From positions 62,001 to 126,000 of the forward strand of contig NZ_QJTI01000007.1 in NCBI RefSeq assembly GCF_003217325.1: a stretch of 64,000 nucleotides of DNA, read 5' to 3'. Positions 1 through 8,482 of the stretch are shown here, piece by piece. A program made the translations under genes and the position numbers. The notes below the pieces were generated by a model, which saw nothing but the letters and a program-made list of their open reading frames with translations, was not told the DNA's origin and did not search any database. The stretch is from Rhodopseudomonas faecalis. Lineage in GTDB: Bacteria > Pseudomonadota > Alphaproteobacteria > Rhizobiales > Xanthobacteraceae. Every line of letters starts with the position of its first letter. Within the stretch, counting starts at the first letter, position 1.

Positions 1-642
1 CGAGGCGAGGGTGGCGAGAAAGTCGTCAAAGCAGGCGTAGCCGGCATTGTGCCAATGGAATTGCTGATCGGTGCGCTGCAGAAACCCGCGCTGCGCCAGA
101 AACCGCCATTCGCTTTCGCGCGCGAAGGTGACATGCACCGAAGACGCGCGGCTTCCCTCGCACAACGCGATCAACCCTTCGGCGAGCGCTTGGCTGACGC
201 GCTCACCATCGGCATCGCCGCGGATCAATAGCCGCGGCCCGGTGGCCGGCGTGAACGGCACCGACACTTGCAGCTTTGGGTAATAGCGGCCGCCGGCGCG
301 ATGATAGGCGTCGGCCCAGCCGCGATCGAACACATATTCTCCGAGCGAGTGCGATTTCAGATAGCACGGCACGATGCCGACCACGCGGCCGCGCTGACGC
401 GCGATCAGATGGCGCGGTGCCCAGCCGGTGTCGCGGCACGCCGATTGCGAGCTTTCGAGTGCGGCGAAGAAGGCATGGCTGACGAACGGATTGTAGGCGG
501 ACAGTGCCGGCTCAGCGCCGCCATTGCGGCTGGCGCTCGGCAGTCCCGGCGCGCAGAGCGAGGTCGCGCAGGCATCCCAATCATGGGCATCGATCAGTGT
601 CACCGACGCCGCCGTCTCCAGGGTGATGTCAGCTGCGATCAT
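1..642 (-). CDS. FemAB-like / GNAT-fold acyltransferase (DUF482 type), C-terminus missing
   Basis: The reading frame is open from an ATG at 642 to the window edge (214 codons, no stop), so the C-terminal part lies outside. The visible protein reads like the alphaproteobacterial FemAB_like (DUF482) family. It has an N-terminal segment with NPFVSHAFFAALE and GWAPRHLIAR, then IVPCYLKSHS.GEYVFD.GWADAY, then YYPKLQ.SVPFTPATG.RLL, and later a segment with HWHN.GY..FDDFLATL. These match the substrate-binding half of the GNAT-like fold. Members are thought to transfer acyl or aminoacyl groups, but no substrate is established. It is the last gene of a minus-strand run behind the phosphodiesterase at 719-1480, 76 bp away. 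The family call is from remembered motifs. Confidence 0.75.
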   Translation of the reverse strand, partial: MIAADITLETAASVTLIDAHDWDACATSLCAPGLPSASRNGGAEPALSAYNPFVSHAFFAALESSQSACRDTGWAPRHLIARQRGRVVGIVPCYLKSHSLGEYVFDRGWADAYHRAGGRYYPKLQVSVPFTPATGPRLLIRGDADGERVSQALAEGLIALCEGSRASSVHVTFARESEWRFLAQRGFLQRTDQQFHWHNAGYACFDDFLATLAS

Positions 643-718
643 GAAGCGGCAAAACCATCATCGGCTGGATCAAGCATGGTGGCTCCATGATCTCAAGATG
701 TGGGGTCGGCGCGCTGGT

Positions 719-1480
719 TCAAGACGGCGTAGCGTCTGGAACAAATCCTTCAAAAATCATCTGGTCGGCATAGCGCGCGGCGCGCTCGCGCTGCTCGGGC
801 GTGCGCACCGTCCAGGTCAAGAGCGGGCAGCCGAACAGATGGCGCGCCAGCCACGGCGCCGGCGCCGGCAATTGCTGCACCCAATAGGCAACGAAATGCG
901 GCTGGGTGCGCAGGCTGTGACGCAGATAGAGCATGCTGTCGCGCTGCTGCGGCGTCAGCTTGACCCAATAGGGATCGTCATAGCTGCGCTGCGCGGTGAT
1001 GCCGCGCGGCAGTTCCGGCATCGCCTGCCGCAGCGCCAGCACCTGATCGGGATCGAACGACATGGCCGCGACCGGCCCTCGATAAGAGGCCAGCACCTGC
1101 GTGAGCCGCTTCACCAGCTGGCGATCGCCATCGAAGTGACTCTTCACTTCGATGAGGAGCGGCACACGGCCGGCAACGAGATCGCACAGGTCGCCGACCG
1201 TCATCATGCGCTCGCTGGTGTCCTTGAAGCGCACGCGCTTCAGCTCTGCGGCGGACAGCGTCGCGAGCGCGCCACTGCCGTCGGTGAGGCGGCCGAGCTC
1301 ATCGTCATGATGAACCATCGCCTCGCCATCGGCGCTGAGCTGAATGTCGACCTCGATGCCAAACCGGCCTTCGACCGCGGCGCTGATCGCGCCGGGCATG
1401 TTCTCGATCACGCCGCGGGCGTAATTATGCAGCCCGCGATGCGCAATCGGTCGTGCGGTCAGCCAGCCGGGCGCGCGCAC
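719..1480 (-). CDS. Glycerophosphodiester phosphodiesterase family protein
   Basis: 253 residues. Predicted to hydrolyse glycerophosphodiesters to glycerol-3-phosphate and an alcohol. The GDPD catalytic pattern is intact: HRG near residues 14-16, E.D in GIEVDIQ near 43-45, and HHDD near 57-60. A later EVKSHFDGD segment fits the third metal/catalytic strand, and the tail has the usual LLTWTVRT. There is no signal peptide, so it is probably cytosolic. I chose the GTG at 1480 because it lies just after the stop of the RidA gene (TGAGCGTG), suggesting translational coupling; a longer frame would run through ridA. Its substrate cannot be read from the sequence. Confidence 0.88.
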   Translation of the reverse strand: MRAPGWLTARPIAHRGLHNYARGVIENMPGAISAAVEGRFGIEVDIQLSADGEAMVHHDDELGRLTDGSGALATLSAAELKRVRFKDTSERMMTVGDLCDLVAGRVPLLIEVKSHFDGDRQLVKRLTQVLASYRGPVAAMSFDPDQVLALRQAMPELPRGITAQRSYDDPYWVKLTPQQRDSMLYLRHSLRTQPHFVAYWVQQLPAPAPWLARHLFGCPLLTWTVRTPEQRERAARYADQMIFEGFVPDATPS

Positions 1481-1482
1481 GC

Positions 1483-1950
1483 TCAGGCGACCTCGAACAG
1501 CCCTTCGACCTCGACCGCGGCATCCGCCGGCAGCGAGGCGACGCCGACCGTGGTGCGGGCGTGGCGGCCCTTGTCGCCGAACGCGGCGACCATCAAATCG
1601 GAGGCGCCGTTCAGCACCTTGGGGCCATCGATAAAATCGGGCGCGGAATTGATGAAGCCGCCAAGGCGTACCACCCGCACCACCTTGTCGAGATCGCCGA
1701 GCGCGGCTTTGACCTGCGCCAGCAGATTGATGGCGCAGCCACGCGCGGCGGCATTGCCCTGATCGACGGTGACATCGGTGCCGAGCTTGCCCTTGGCGAT
1801 CAGCTTGCCCTCGGCGTCGAAACACACCTGGCCGGACACGAACAGCAGATTGCCGGTGCGCACGAAGCTGACATAGTTGGCGACCGGGCTCGCCGGCTCG
1901 TGCAAATGAACGCCCTGCGCTGCGAGCTTCTGCTCAACCATGCCTGCCAT
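1483..1950 (-). CDS. RidA/YjgF-YER057c family protein (enamine/imine deaminase type)
   Basis: 155 residues. RidA-family proteins hydrolyse reactive enamine/imine intermediates made by PLP enzymes, or serve related roles. Family features are SFVRTGNLLFVSGQV near the N-terminus, INLLAQVKAALGDLDKVVRVVRLGGF in the middle, and HARTTVGVASLPADAAVEVEG at the end, including the Arg and Glu of the active pocket. It resembles the longer subgroup (about 150 residues) rather than canonical 128-residue RidA, so exact activity is uncertain. The start is the ATG at 1950. The downstream phosphodiesterase starts at 1480, a minimal separation, so the two should be cotranscribed. Confidence 0.88.
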   Translation of the reverse strand: MAGMVEQKLAAQGVHLHEPASPVANYVSFVRTGNLLFVSGQVCFDAEGKLIAKGKLGTDVTVDQGNAAARGCAINLLAQVKAALGDLDKVVRVVRLGGFINSAPDFIDGPKVLNGASDLMVAAFGDKGRHARTTVGVASLPADAAVEVEGLFEVA

Positions 1951-2106
1951 AACTGATCCCCATTGTGTGTGAAGTCGTGCTGCTTTTTTGACCCAATGCC
2001 ATGCGAGTTGCAAGCAATTGGGACTGGCAGGGGCTCGGGCAGGGGCGCGGTTGCGGCGCCCTTGGCGAGCCACTATTGTTGAACCAGTGAATTTAAGGGG
2101 ACCGCA

Positions 2107-2973
2107 ATGCGAGGCATTCGGCCGTTCTGGCGCTTCAATGTTTTGACTGTGGTGTTGCCGCTGGCGCTGATCGGTGCCGGCTGCGGCACCGCGACCGCCG
2201 GCGCCACGCCGCCTTTTCTGTCGCACCAGGCGCTTTATGAACTCAGCCTGTTGAAGGCGCGCGGCAATGTCGCGCTCAACAGCGTGCGCGGCCGCATTCT
2301 GTACAGTTTCTCCGGCAGCGCCTGCGAAGGCTACAGTTCCGAGTTTCGTCAGGTGTCGGAGCTCGACAGCGGCGAGGGCAAGAACGTGCTCAGCGATCTG
2401 CGCTCGACCAGCTGGGAAGACGGCGACGCCAAGAGCTACCGCTTCAAGATCGAAACCAAGATGAACGACACCGATCCCAGCGTGGTGGACGGGGTCGCGG
2501 AGCGCGACGGCGACCATATCTCGGTCAAGCTCAAGCAGCCGGCGGCGAAGAATTTTACGCTCGATGGAACCATCGTGTTCCCGACCGAGCAGATCCGGCG
2601 CATCATCGCTGCGGCGCAGCAGGGCAAGTCACTGCTGGAACTGACCGTCTATGACGGCTCGGACAATGGCGAGAAGGTTTACAACACGCTCACTGTGATC
2701 GGTCAGCCGATCCCCGGCGACCGCGCTGTGACCGCGCCCGATCCCTCGACGGCGTCGAACACCATGAAGTCGCTGACGCGCTGGCCGGTGACGGTCAGTT
2801 ACTACGACCGCGAGGCCAAGACCAATAGCGGCGAGCAGACCCCGGTCTATGCGATGTCGTTCGAGCTGTATGAGAACGGCGTGTCGCGCGCGTTGGTGCT
2901 CGACTACAACGACTTCGTGATTGCCGGCGCGCTCGGCAAATTCGACGTCAAGGACAGCCGGCCCTGTAAGTAA
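2107..2973 (+). CDS. eipB: Cell envelope integrity protein EipB (DUF1849)
   Basis: 288 residues with an N-terminal signal peptide (hydrophobic segment about 10-30, likely cut near ATAGA). DUF1849/EipB proteins are periplasmic beta-spiral proteins described in Brucella as needed for envelope integrity. Supporting features are HQALYELSL, the ARG.VALNSVRGRILYSF strand, Cys73 in GSACEGY and the second Cys two residues from the C-terminus (SRPCK). These two form the structural disulfide in the family. DKSYRF-like and NPQP-like strands lie in between (AKSYRFKIETKMND). The start is the ATG at 2107 with AAGGGGA upstream. It stands alone, divergent from ridA and convergent with dinB. Confidence 0.88.
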   Translation: MRGIRPFWRFNVLTVVLPLALIGAGCGTATAGATPPFLSHQALYELSLLKARGNVALNSVRGRILYSFSGSACEGYSSEFRQVSELDSGEGKNVLSDLRSTSWEDGDAKSYRFKIETKMNDTDPSVVDGVAERDGDHISVKLKQPAAKNFTLDGTIVFPTEQIRRIIAAAQQGKSLLELTVYDGSDNGEKVYNTLTVIGQPIPGDRAVTAPDPSTASNTMKSLTRWPVTVSYYDREAKTNSGEQTPVYAMSFELYENGVSRALVLDYNDFVIAGALGKFDVKDSRPCK

Positions 2974-3021
2974 CGGCGTTCACGCCACTCCTCAGCTCAG
3001 CGCGCAACGCGCTGCTGCACG

Positions 3022-4320
3022 TCAGGTCGGCGGCTTCTCCGGCCCCTGATAGGCGATGCCACGGATCACCGCGGCGTCGCCGAATTTTTTGCGCAGGTCA
3101 TCAATGGCGCGCTCGGCGCTCGCTTGGCGGCGATCGAGCAGATCGACATCGTCAGCGGTCGCCGAGCCCGGCTGCAAGGCGCTGACGCCGGTGCCGATCA
3201 GGCGGAACGCGGTGCCGTCGATCTCCTTGGCAAGCAGCTCGCGCGAAATCGCAAAAATCCGGGCGGCGAGCTGGGTCGGTGCGTGAATGGTCTGGGCGCG
3301 AGTGCGCTGCCGGAAATCCGCGGTCTTCAATTTCAGCGTCACGGTCGAACCGCATAGATCGGCACTCTTCAGCCGCGCCGACACCTTGTCCGACAGGCTC
3401 CAGAGGATGCGCTCCAGCGTCGGCAGGTCGCGGATGTCGTGCTCGAAGGTGACTTCGTTGGAAATGCTTTTGGCGCCGCGGTCAGGCTCGACACGGCGGT
3501 CGTCGATGCCGCGCGCCAGCCGCCATAGCCGCTGTCCTTCGGCGCCGAACTGCCGCATCAGGTCGATCTCGTCGGCGCGCTGCAGATCGCCGATGGTGCG
3601 GAAGCCGCGCTGCACCAGCCGTTCCTGGGTGGCCGGGCCGACGCCGAAGATGAATCCGACCGGCCGCTCCGCCAGCATGGCGCAGGCCTGCTGCTGATCG
3701 ATCACCGCGAAGCCGCGCGGCTTGTCGAGATCGGAGGCGATCTTGGCCAGGAACTTGTTGCAGGACAGCCCGACCGACACCGTGATGCCGATCTGGCGCT
3801 CGAGATCGCGGGCAAAGCGCGCCAGGGTTTTGGCGGCGCTGGCGCCGTGCAGTCGTTCAGTTCCGGACAGGTCGAGAAACGCTTCGTCGATCGACAGCGG
3901 CTCGACCAGCGGCGTCAGCGACAGCATCGCTTGGCGCACCTCGCGGCCGACGCGCACATATTTCGCCATGTCCGGGCGGATCACCACCGCGTCGGGGCAC
4001 AGATCGAGCGCCTTGAACATCGGCATCGCCGAGCGCACGCCAAAAGTCCGCGCGATGTAGCAGGCGGTCGACACCACGCCGCGCTTGCCGCCGCCGACGA
4101 TCACCGGCCGATCGATCAGCTCGGGATTATCGCGCTTCTCGACGGTGGCGTAGAACGCATCGCAATCGATATGGGCCAGCGTCAGCGAGCCGAGCGCGCG
4201 GTGGCGCAGCAGTTTGGGCGAGCCGCAGGCGGCGCAGCGCGGCGCCGCCATTGGCTGGTCAGCCAGGCAGTCGCGGCAGAAGCAGCCGGGAACGAACGGC
4301 GCTGCGCCTGGTTGGTTCAC
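3022..4320 (-). CDS. dinB: DNA polymerase IV with N-terminal zinc-ribbon-like extension
   Basis: 432 residues. This is an error-prone Y-family polymerase for translesion synthesis. Residues 15-32 hold two CxxC pairs (CRDC and CAAC) spaced like a small zinc ribbon, absent from E. coli Pol IV. The UmuC core then starts near residue 48 ([18 protein letters not shown]) with catalytic Asp52 and Asp145-Glu146 in [12 protein letters not shown]. The fingers ([19 protein letters not shown]), a helix-hairpin-helix region ([10 protein letters not shown]) and a little-finger domain follow. No clear clamp-binding QxxLF peptide is visible at the C-terminus. The GTG start at 4320 overlaps the DUF3572 stop by 4 bp (GTGA), so the two are coupled. 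No SOS box was identified. Confidence 0.93.
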   Translation of the reverse strand: MNQPGAAPFVPGCFCRDCLADQPMAAPRCAACGSPKLLRHRALGSLTLAHIDCDAFYATVEKRDNPELIDRPVIVGGGKRGVVSTACYIARTFGVRSAMPMFKALDLCPDAVVIRPDMAKYVRVGREVRQAMLSLTPLVEPLSIDEAFLDLSGTERLHGASAAKTLARFARDLERQIGITVSVGLSCNKFLAKIASDLDKPRGFAVIDQQQACAMLAERPVGFIFGVGPATQERLVQRGFRTIGDLQRADEIDLMRQFGAEGQRLWRLARGIDDRRVEPDRGAKSISNEVTFEHDIRDLPTLERILWSLSDKVSARLKSADLCGSTVTLKLKTADFRQRTRAQTIHAPTQLAARIFAISRELLAKEIDGTAFRLIGTGVSALQPGSATADDVDLLDRRQASAERAIDDLRKKFGDAAVIRGIAYQGPEKPPT

Positions 4321-4616
4321 GGCACGTCGCGCGCCGTCAAATGATCGTCGAGCGCCTGGCGGGCGGCGGCCACCGTGGTCGGGTGCAGGCCCGACGCCGC
4401 GGCAAAAGCCTGCACCGCTTCATCGTCGCGCAGCAGGAAGTCGAGCACCCCGGTCAAAAACTGCGGATCGGCGGCAGAGCTGCGCAGCGTGGACGGACCG
4501 ATCCCGGTTTCCGCGAGGAACCGGGCCAGCCGCTCTGGCTGCGAGGCCAGGAACGACAGCGCTTGAACCGCTACGATTTCAGCCATTTGGCGGGCGTCGC
4601 GAGGGGGCTTTGGCAT
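4317..4616 (-). CDS. DUF3572 family protein
   Basis: 99 residues, alpha-helical. It matches DUF3572, an alphaproteobacterial family of unknown function. The protein reads ...[29 protein letters not shown], then a middle [23 protein letters not shown] and a helical end. It has no signal peptide, membrane segment or Cys pair. It is the upstream partner of dinB (4-bp stop/start overlap) and is divergent from divK, with 128 bp between the two starts. The pairing with dinB suggests a shared promoter, not a known function. Confidence 0.85.
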   Translation of the reverse strand: MPKPPRDARQMAEIVAVQALSFLASQPERLARFLAETGIGPSTLRSSAADPQFLTGVLDFLLRDDEAVQAFAAASGLHPTTVAAARQALDDHLTARDVP

Positions 4617-4625
4617 TGGCAGTGT

Positions 4626-4654
4626 TTGCCTTTCCGTAACTTATTAGCTCTATT
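4626..4654 (+). promoter_or_regulatory. Candidate sigma70 promoter of divK-pleD
   Basis: TTGCCT at 4626-4631 and TCTATT at 4649-4654 are separated by 17 bp, resembling the alphaproteobacterial housekeeping pattern. The predicted start near 4661 leaves a leader of about 84 nt before divK. I looked for a CtrA box, expected upstream of divK from Caulobacter, and found no full TTAA-N7-TTAA. Confidence 0.4.
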
Positions 4655-4744
4655 TTGATCCATCATGCCCGAGTCAGTGCGGCGTGGCGAACGCAATCGC
4701 ATGTCGCAGATGTCGGGCATTTTGTTTCCGGAATGGAGGGCGGG

Positions 4745-5110
4745 ATGGCCAAGACCGTCCTGATCGTCGAAGATAACGAGCTCAATATGAAGCTCTTTCG
4801 CGACCTGCTGGAGGCCCATGGCTACCAGACCTCCGGTACCAGTAACGGTTACGAAGCGCTCGATCTCACGCGCAAGCTTCGCCCCGATCTGATCCTGATG
4901 GACATTCAGCTGCCGCAAGTCTCCGGCCTGGAAGTCACCCGCTGGATCAAAGACGATCCCCAGCTCCGTTCGATCCCGGTGGTCGCCGTCACCGCTTTCG
5001 CCATGAAGGGCGATGAGGAACGAATCCGCGAAGGCGGCTGCGAGGCCTATCTGTCCAAGCCGATCTCCGTTGGCAAGTTCATCGAAACGGTCCGGCGCTT
5101 CATCGGATAG
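4745..5110 (+). CDS. divK: Single-domain response regulator DivK
   Basis: 121 residues, a stand-alone receiver domain. DivK is the polar cell-fate regulator that, when phosphorylated by PleC/DivJ-type kinases, controls the CckA-CtrA pathway. Visible are the acidic pocket ([11 protein letters not shown]), phospho-acceptor Asp53 in [13 protein letters not shown], the switch Thr in [13 protein letters not shown] and Lys in YLSKPIS. The start is the ATG at 4745 ([12 protein letters not shown]). An upstream in-frame extension is possible but lacks the family N-terminus. pleD starts 8 bp after its stop, the classical divK-pleD operon. Confidence 0.95.
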   Translation: MAKTVLIVEDNELNMKLFRDLLEAHGYQTSGTSNGYEALDLTRKLRPDLILMDIQLPQVSGLEVTRWIKDDPQLRSIPVVAVTAFAMKGDEERIREGGCEAYLSKPISVGKFIETVRRFIG

Positions 5111-5118
5111 GAGGGAGC

Positions 5119-6492
5119 ATGTCCGCCCGTATCCTCGTGGTCGATGATATTCCCGCCAATGCCCGGCTGTTGGAAGCAAGGCTGACTGCTGAGTATTTCG
5201 ACGTCATCACCGCCGCCAACGGCGCCGAGGCCTTGGAGGCCTGCGCGCGTTCGGAATGCGATCTGATTCTGCTCGACGTGATGATGCCGGATATGGACGG
5301 CTTTGAGGTGTGCCGCCGGCTCAAATCCAATCCGGCGACCCATTTCATCCCGGTGGTGATGGTCACCGCGCTCGATTCGCCGGCCGACCGTGTGCGCGGG
5401 CTGGAAGCTGGCGCCGACGATTTCCTCACCAAGCCGGTGTCCGACGTGGTGCTGATCGCGCGGGTGCGCTCGCTGACCCGGCTCAAGATGATGACTGATG
5501 AGCTGCGGATGCGCGCCATCACGTCCTACGAGATCGGCATGCAGCAGCCGGAGCGCGACGCCGTCGCCGAAACCGGCAAGGGCGGCCGCATTCTGCTGGT
5601 TGATGACCGGCCGTCGTCCTATGAGCGGCTGGTGCCGCTGCTCACCACCGAGCATCACGTCGATCTGGAAACCCGGCCCGAGGATGCGCTGTTTCAGGCC
5701 GCCGAGGGCAATTACGATCTGCTGATCGTGTCGCTCGGGCTCGAGCAATATGACGGCCTGCGGCTGTGCAGTCAGGCGCGCTCGCTGGATCGCACCCGGC
5801 ATGTGCCGATCGTCGCGATCGCCGAGGCCGACAGCAACGCACGGCTGCTGCGGGGCCTGGAAATCGGCGTCAACGACTATCTGATGCGCCCGGTCGACAA
5901 GAATGAATTGCTGGCGCGGGTGCGCACCCAGATCCGCCGCCGGCGCTACACCGAGCAATTGCGCGATAACGTGCAGCACTCGTTCGAAATGGCGGTCACC
6001 GACGCGCTCACCGGGCTGCATAATCGCCGCTATCTGGAAAGCCACCTCAAGACGCTGTCCGAGCAGGCTTCAGCGCGCGGCAAGCCGCTGGCGGTGATGA
6101 TGCTCGACATCGACTTCTTTAAATCGATCAACGACACCTACGGTCACGACGCCGGCGACGACGTGCTGCGCGAATTCGCGATGCGCATCCGCCGCTCGAT
6201 CCGCGGCATCGATCTCGCCTGCCGCTTCGGCGGCGAGGAATTCGTGGTGGTGATGCCGGAGACCAATGTTCAGGTGGCCAGCATGGTCGCCGAGCGGCTG
6301 CGCGGCGCGGTCGCCAGCGAGCCGTTTGCGATCGAGAAGGGCGCGCGCCAGATCGACGTCACGATCTCGATCGGGCTGTCGACGCTGGAACGCAAGGGCG
6401 AGCCGATCGCCGATGTGCTGAAGCGCGCCGACACCGCGCTGTATCGCGCCAAGCACGACGGCCGCAACCGTGTGGTCGCCGCGGCGGCTTAA
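5119..6492 (+). CDS. pleD: Response regulator diguanylate cyclase PleD
   Basis: 457 residues: receiver domain (about 3-120), adaptor receiver domain (about 154-275) and GGDEF domain (about 290-455). It makes c-di-GMP when phosphorylated and drives the motile-to-sessile (swarmer-to-stalk) transition in relatives. Asp53 in LILLDVMMPDMDG is the phospho-acceptor. The second receiver has LLIVSLGLEQYDG with no acceptor Asp, as is normal for PleD. The active site GGEEF is at 371-375, and the inhibitory I-site RGID is at 362-365, the expected five residues upstream. That predicts product feedback inhibition. It forms an operon with divK and is followed by a repeat-filled convergent gap. Confidence 0.95.
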   Translation: MSARILVVDDIPANARLLEARLTAEYFDVITAANGAEALEACARSECDLILLDVMMPDMDGFEVCRRLKSNPATHFIPVVMVTALDSPADRVRGLEAGADDFLTKPVSDVVLIARVRSLTRLKMMTDELRMRAITSYEIGMQQPERDAVAETGKGGRILLVDDRPSSYERLVPLLTTEHHVDLETRPEDALFQAAEGNYDLLIVSLGLEQYDGLRLCSQARSLDRTRHVPIVAIAEADSNARLLRGLEIGVNDYLMRPVDKNELLARVRTQIRRRRYTEQLRDNVQHSFEMAVTDALTGLHNRRYLESHLKTLSEQASARGKPLAVMMLDIDFFKSINDTYGHDAGDDVLREFAMRIRRSIRGIDLACRFGGEEFVVVMPETNVQVASMVAERLRGAVASEPFAIEKGARQIDVTISIGLSTLERKGEPIADVLKRADTALYRAKHDGRNRVVAAAA

Positions 6493-6534
6493 GCTCTTTC
6501 GGCGTCAGCGTTCAGTACGACAACCTCACCCAGC

Positions 6535-6648
6535 CATTCCGGGGCGCTCGCGATAGCGAGCGAACCCGGAAACTCAGGCGGTTTTGTCCTTCGTCACCAT
6601 CTCGGGATTTCGGGTCTACGCGCTGACGCGCGTAGCCCGGAATGACGG
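6535..6648. repeat. Dispersed intergenic repeat, family A, copy 1
   Basis: A unit of about 114 bp running from CATTCCGGGGCGCTCGCG to GTAGCCCGGAATGACGG. The outer ends are complementary (CATTCCGGG...CCCGGAATG). Inside are two further hairpins: GCTCGC-gata-GCGAGC, and CTACGCG...CGCGTAG. An almost identical second copy begins exactly 240 bp further on. It lies between the convergent pleD and rpmG and has no credible coding frame. Confidence 0.85.
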
Positions 6649-6700
6649 TGCTTTGATCAGTGAGGTCGCGCTCGGCGGTTCATCGCCGCTCAGCAAGCGC

Positions 6701-6733
6701 GTAGCCGGATGGAGCGCAGCGCAATCCGGGGAG
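6701..6733. repeat. Short palindromic intergenic element (GTAGCCGGATGGAGCGCAGC... type)
   Basis: A short segment starting GTAGCCGGATGGAGCGCAGC and ending GCAATCCGGGGAG, with ends able to pair (CCGGAT / ATCCGG). From general knowledge, this is a very common extragenic motif in Bradyrhizobium-like genomes. It sits between the two family A copies, making a compound repeat cluster. Confidence 0.6.
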
Positions 6734-6774
6734 GGGCCGCGCACCCGCGGCGGTTCTCGGCCATTACTCCAGGT

Positions 6775-6888
6775 CATTCCGGGGCGCTCGCGATAGCGTG
6801 CGAACCCGGCATCTCAGGCGGGTTTGTCCTTCATCATCATCTCGGGATTCCGGGTCTACGCGCTGACGCGCGTAGCCCGGAATGACGG
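6775..6888. repeat. Dispersed intergenic repeat, family A, copy 2
   Basis: Second copy of the unit at 6535-6648 at the same internal scale, with scattered substitutions (for example GATAGCGTGCG against GATAGCGAGCG). The palindromic ends CATTCCGGG and CCCGGAATG are kept. The differences mostly fall in unpaired parts of the predicted hairpins. Confidence 0.85.
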
Positions 6889-6922
6889 GCTGGGGAAGGC
6901 GCGGCATACCCACGCCACAAAT

Positions 6923-6948
6923 GAAAAACGGGGCCGCAGGGGCCCCGT
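6923..6948 (-). terminator. Intrinsic terminator of rpmG
   Basis: On the minus strand an 8-bp stem (6941-6948 with 6928-6935, ACGGGGCC/GGCCCCGT) with a 5-nt loop is followed by a run of T (the A run 6924-6928 on the plus strand). It lies 29 bp after the rpmG stop. Confidence 0.8.
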
Positions 6949-6976
6949 ACATCCATCGTCAGTCAGCTGAGCCAGC

Positions 6977-7144
6977 TTACTTGATCTTGGCTTCCTTGAA
7001 CTCGACGTGCTTGCGGGCGACCGGATCGTATTTCTTCTTGACCATCTTGTCGGTCATGGTGCGCGAGTTCTTCTTCGCCACGTAATAGAAGCCGGTATCC
7101 GCGGTCGACACGAGCTTGATCTTGATGGTGACCGCCTTGGCCAT
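6977..7144 (-). CDS. rpmG: 50S ribosomal protein bL33
   Basis: 55 residues: [28 protein letters not shown] and [17 protein letters not shown]. This is typical alphaproteobacterial bL33. It lacks the two CxxC zinc pairs found in some bL33 paralogues, so it is the zinc-independent form. The ATG at 7144 begins the conserved MAK. It has its own good promoter (7206-7234) and a terminator just downstream, so it is probably a single-gene unit. Confidence 0.97.
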   Translation of the reverse strand: MAKAVTIKIKLVSTADTGFYYVAKKNSRTMTDKMVKKKYDPVARKHVEFKEAKIK

Positions 7145-7205
7145 GGTGAAAACCTCGAAACAATGGGAATCGGGAGCCGGCCTAGGCGGCCTGCATTCGC
7201 GGCGC

Positions 7206-7234
7206 AACCTACTCGGCAATTCCGCAAAGTCAAG
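7206..7234 (-). promoter_or_regulatory. sigma70 promoter of rpmG
   Basis: Read on the minus strand, CTTGAC (7229-7234) and TAGGTT (7206-7211) are separated by 17 bp. The -35 is a perfect match to the alphaproteobacterial CTTGAC. The predicted start near 7199 leaves a leader of about 55 nt before the ATG at 7144. Confidence 0.6.
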
Positions 7235-7259
7235 GTTTGCGCGCCGAGCGGGCTGTGGT

Positions 7260-8015
7260 TCAGCCGCCCGGCAAGAGGTCCATCTGCATCCGGCCGCCAT
7301 AGAAATGGAAGAACGGCACCGGCGCATCGTGGCGCAGCGGTCCGGCGGAAAGCCGATTCTTCAATTCAGCCAATACCTTCTTGGTCATGGGGTGCATGGC
7401 CGCGAGCGGCTGCGAACCGATCTCGACCCAGGCCAGTTCCACCAGCTCGGCCTCGGCATGGACCACGCCGTCGATGCGATGGGCGATCGCCGAGGCGTCG
7501 GCGCTGAAGAATCGGGTGTCGAACCGCTTGATCCGGCCGGGCGGGGTGATGGCGCGGGCGATCAGAAACAGCCCGGACGGGTCCGGCAGCAGGCCGGCGG
7601 AGGCAAACGGCGCCCAGGGGCCGTCGAGGCTGGGTTTCGTGGCGCCGGGCGCGGCGCGGCCGAGGCACAGCCCGGTCTCCTCGCAGGCCTCGCGGATCGC
7701 CGCCACCGCCAGCGCGCGGGCGCGGGTCGCGGTGGTCTTCGGACTGCCTTTCAGCAGATTGGCCTGCAATTCGGCGCTGATCGGCGCCGCCACCGGCACG
7801 CGGTGGTCGGTCTTGTCGACCCGCCCGCCGGGGAACACGAACTGCCCGGGCATGAACACCACATTGTCGTGGCGCCGGCCGACCAGCACGCGCGGCGCCG
7901 TGCTGGAACGGTCGATCAGGATCAGCGTGGCGGCGTCTTTCGGGCGGCAATAGGGATGATGGCTCGGCTCCGTGATGATGTCGTCGCTCGCCGTGGGCGT
8001 TGCCGTCTCGGTCAT
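7260..8015 (-). CDS. NUDIX hydrolase
   Basis: 251 residues. It should hydrolyse a nucleoside-diphosphate-linked compound; the substrate is unknown. The NUDIX box is present in split form, as in longer family members: [10 protein letters not shown] near residue 65, then an insertion, then [16 protein letters not shown], which carries the metal-binding REACEETG. The N-terminus has the usual ATLILID..... RVLVGRRH start of the fold. There is no membrane segment. It follows the DUF983 gene by about 30 bp and may belong to the long topA-rnr transcript. Confidence 0.88.
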   Translation of the reverse strand: MTETATPTASDDIITEPSHHPYCRPKDAATLILIDRSSTAPRVLVGRRHDNVVFMPGQFVFPGGRVDKTDHRVPVAAPISAELQANLLKGSPKTTATRARALAVAAIREACEETGLCLGRAAPGATKPSLDGPWAPFASAGLLPDPSGLFLIARAITPPGRIKRFDTRFFSADASAIAHRIDGVVHAEAELVELAWVEIGSQPLAAMHPMTKKVLAELKNRLSAGPLRHDAPVPFFHFYGGRMQMDLLPGG

Positions 8016-8045
8016 TCCGTCCCCGCAATTGGTCTTGGCTTGGTG

Positions 8046-8480
8046 CTAGACCGCAGGGATATCGGAAGATCGCTGGTCGTCAAAGCCATGCATCCGCAAC
8101 GCCCATTGCAATCCGATCACGGCTCCTTTCACCGGCTGCAGCAGCGCCAGTGAGCCCAGCAGCGTCACCGGCAGATAGATCGCCAGTTGCAGCCAGATCG
8201 GCGGCGCATAATGGGTCTCGAGCCACAGCGCGCTCGGCACCACCAGATGACCGATGATCACGATCACCAGATAAGCGGGCAAGTCATCGGCGCGGTGCGC
8301 CGTGAAATCGAGGCCGCAGGTGGTGCAGCGCTCGGCGGTCTTGAGAAAGGCGCGGAACAGATGGCCGTGGCCGCAGCGCGGGCAGCGGCCAAAGCAGCCG
8401 CGCTTCATCGCCAGCACGACGTTGCGCCGCGCGGGCGCCCGGTGCAACGGCACGACGCGGCTAGCGTCGCTATCATCCAT
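8046..8480 (-). CDS. DUF983 small membrane protein with zinc-ribbon motif
   Basis: 144 residues. The N-terminal cytosolic part has two CxxC pairs, CPRCGHG and CTTCGLD, resembling a zinc ribbon. Two membrane segments follow (about 70-90, LPAYLVIVIIGHLVV, and about 95-118, IWLQLAIYLPVTLLGSLALL). The order CxxC-GH-LF..FLK....C..CGLDF...RADD.PAY is characteristic of DUF983. Function is unknown. Its ATG at 8480 lies 2 bp after the rnr stop, so the two are surely cotranscribed. Confidence 0.88.
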   Translation of the reverse strand: MDDSDASRVVPLHRAPARRNVVLAMKRGCFGRCPRCGHGHLFRAFLKTAERCTTCGLDFTAHRADDLPAYLVIVIIGHLVVPSALWLETHYAPPIWLQLAIYLPVTLLGSLALLQPVKGAVIGLQWALRMHGFDDQRSSDIPAV

Positions 8481-8482
8481 GA

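Noticed and set aside
5119-6492. Missing phospho-acceptor in the second receiver of PleD as an anomaly
   Set aside because: This is the normal state of the PleD adaptor domain.
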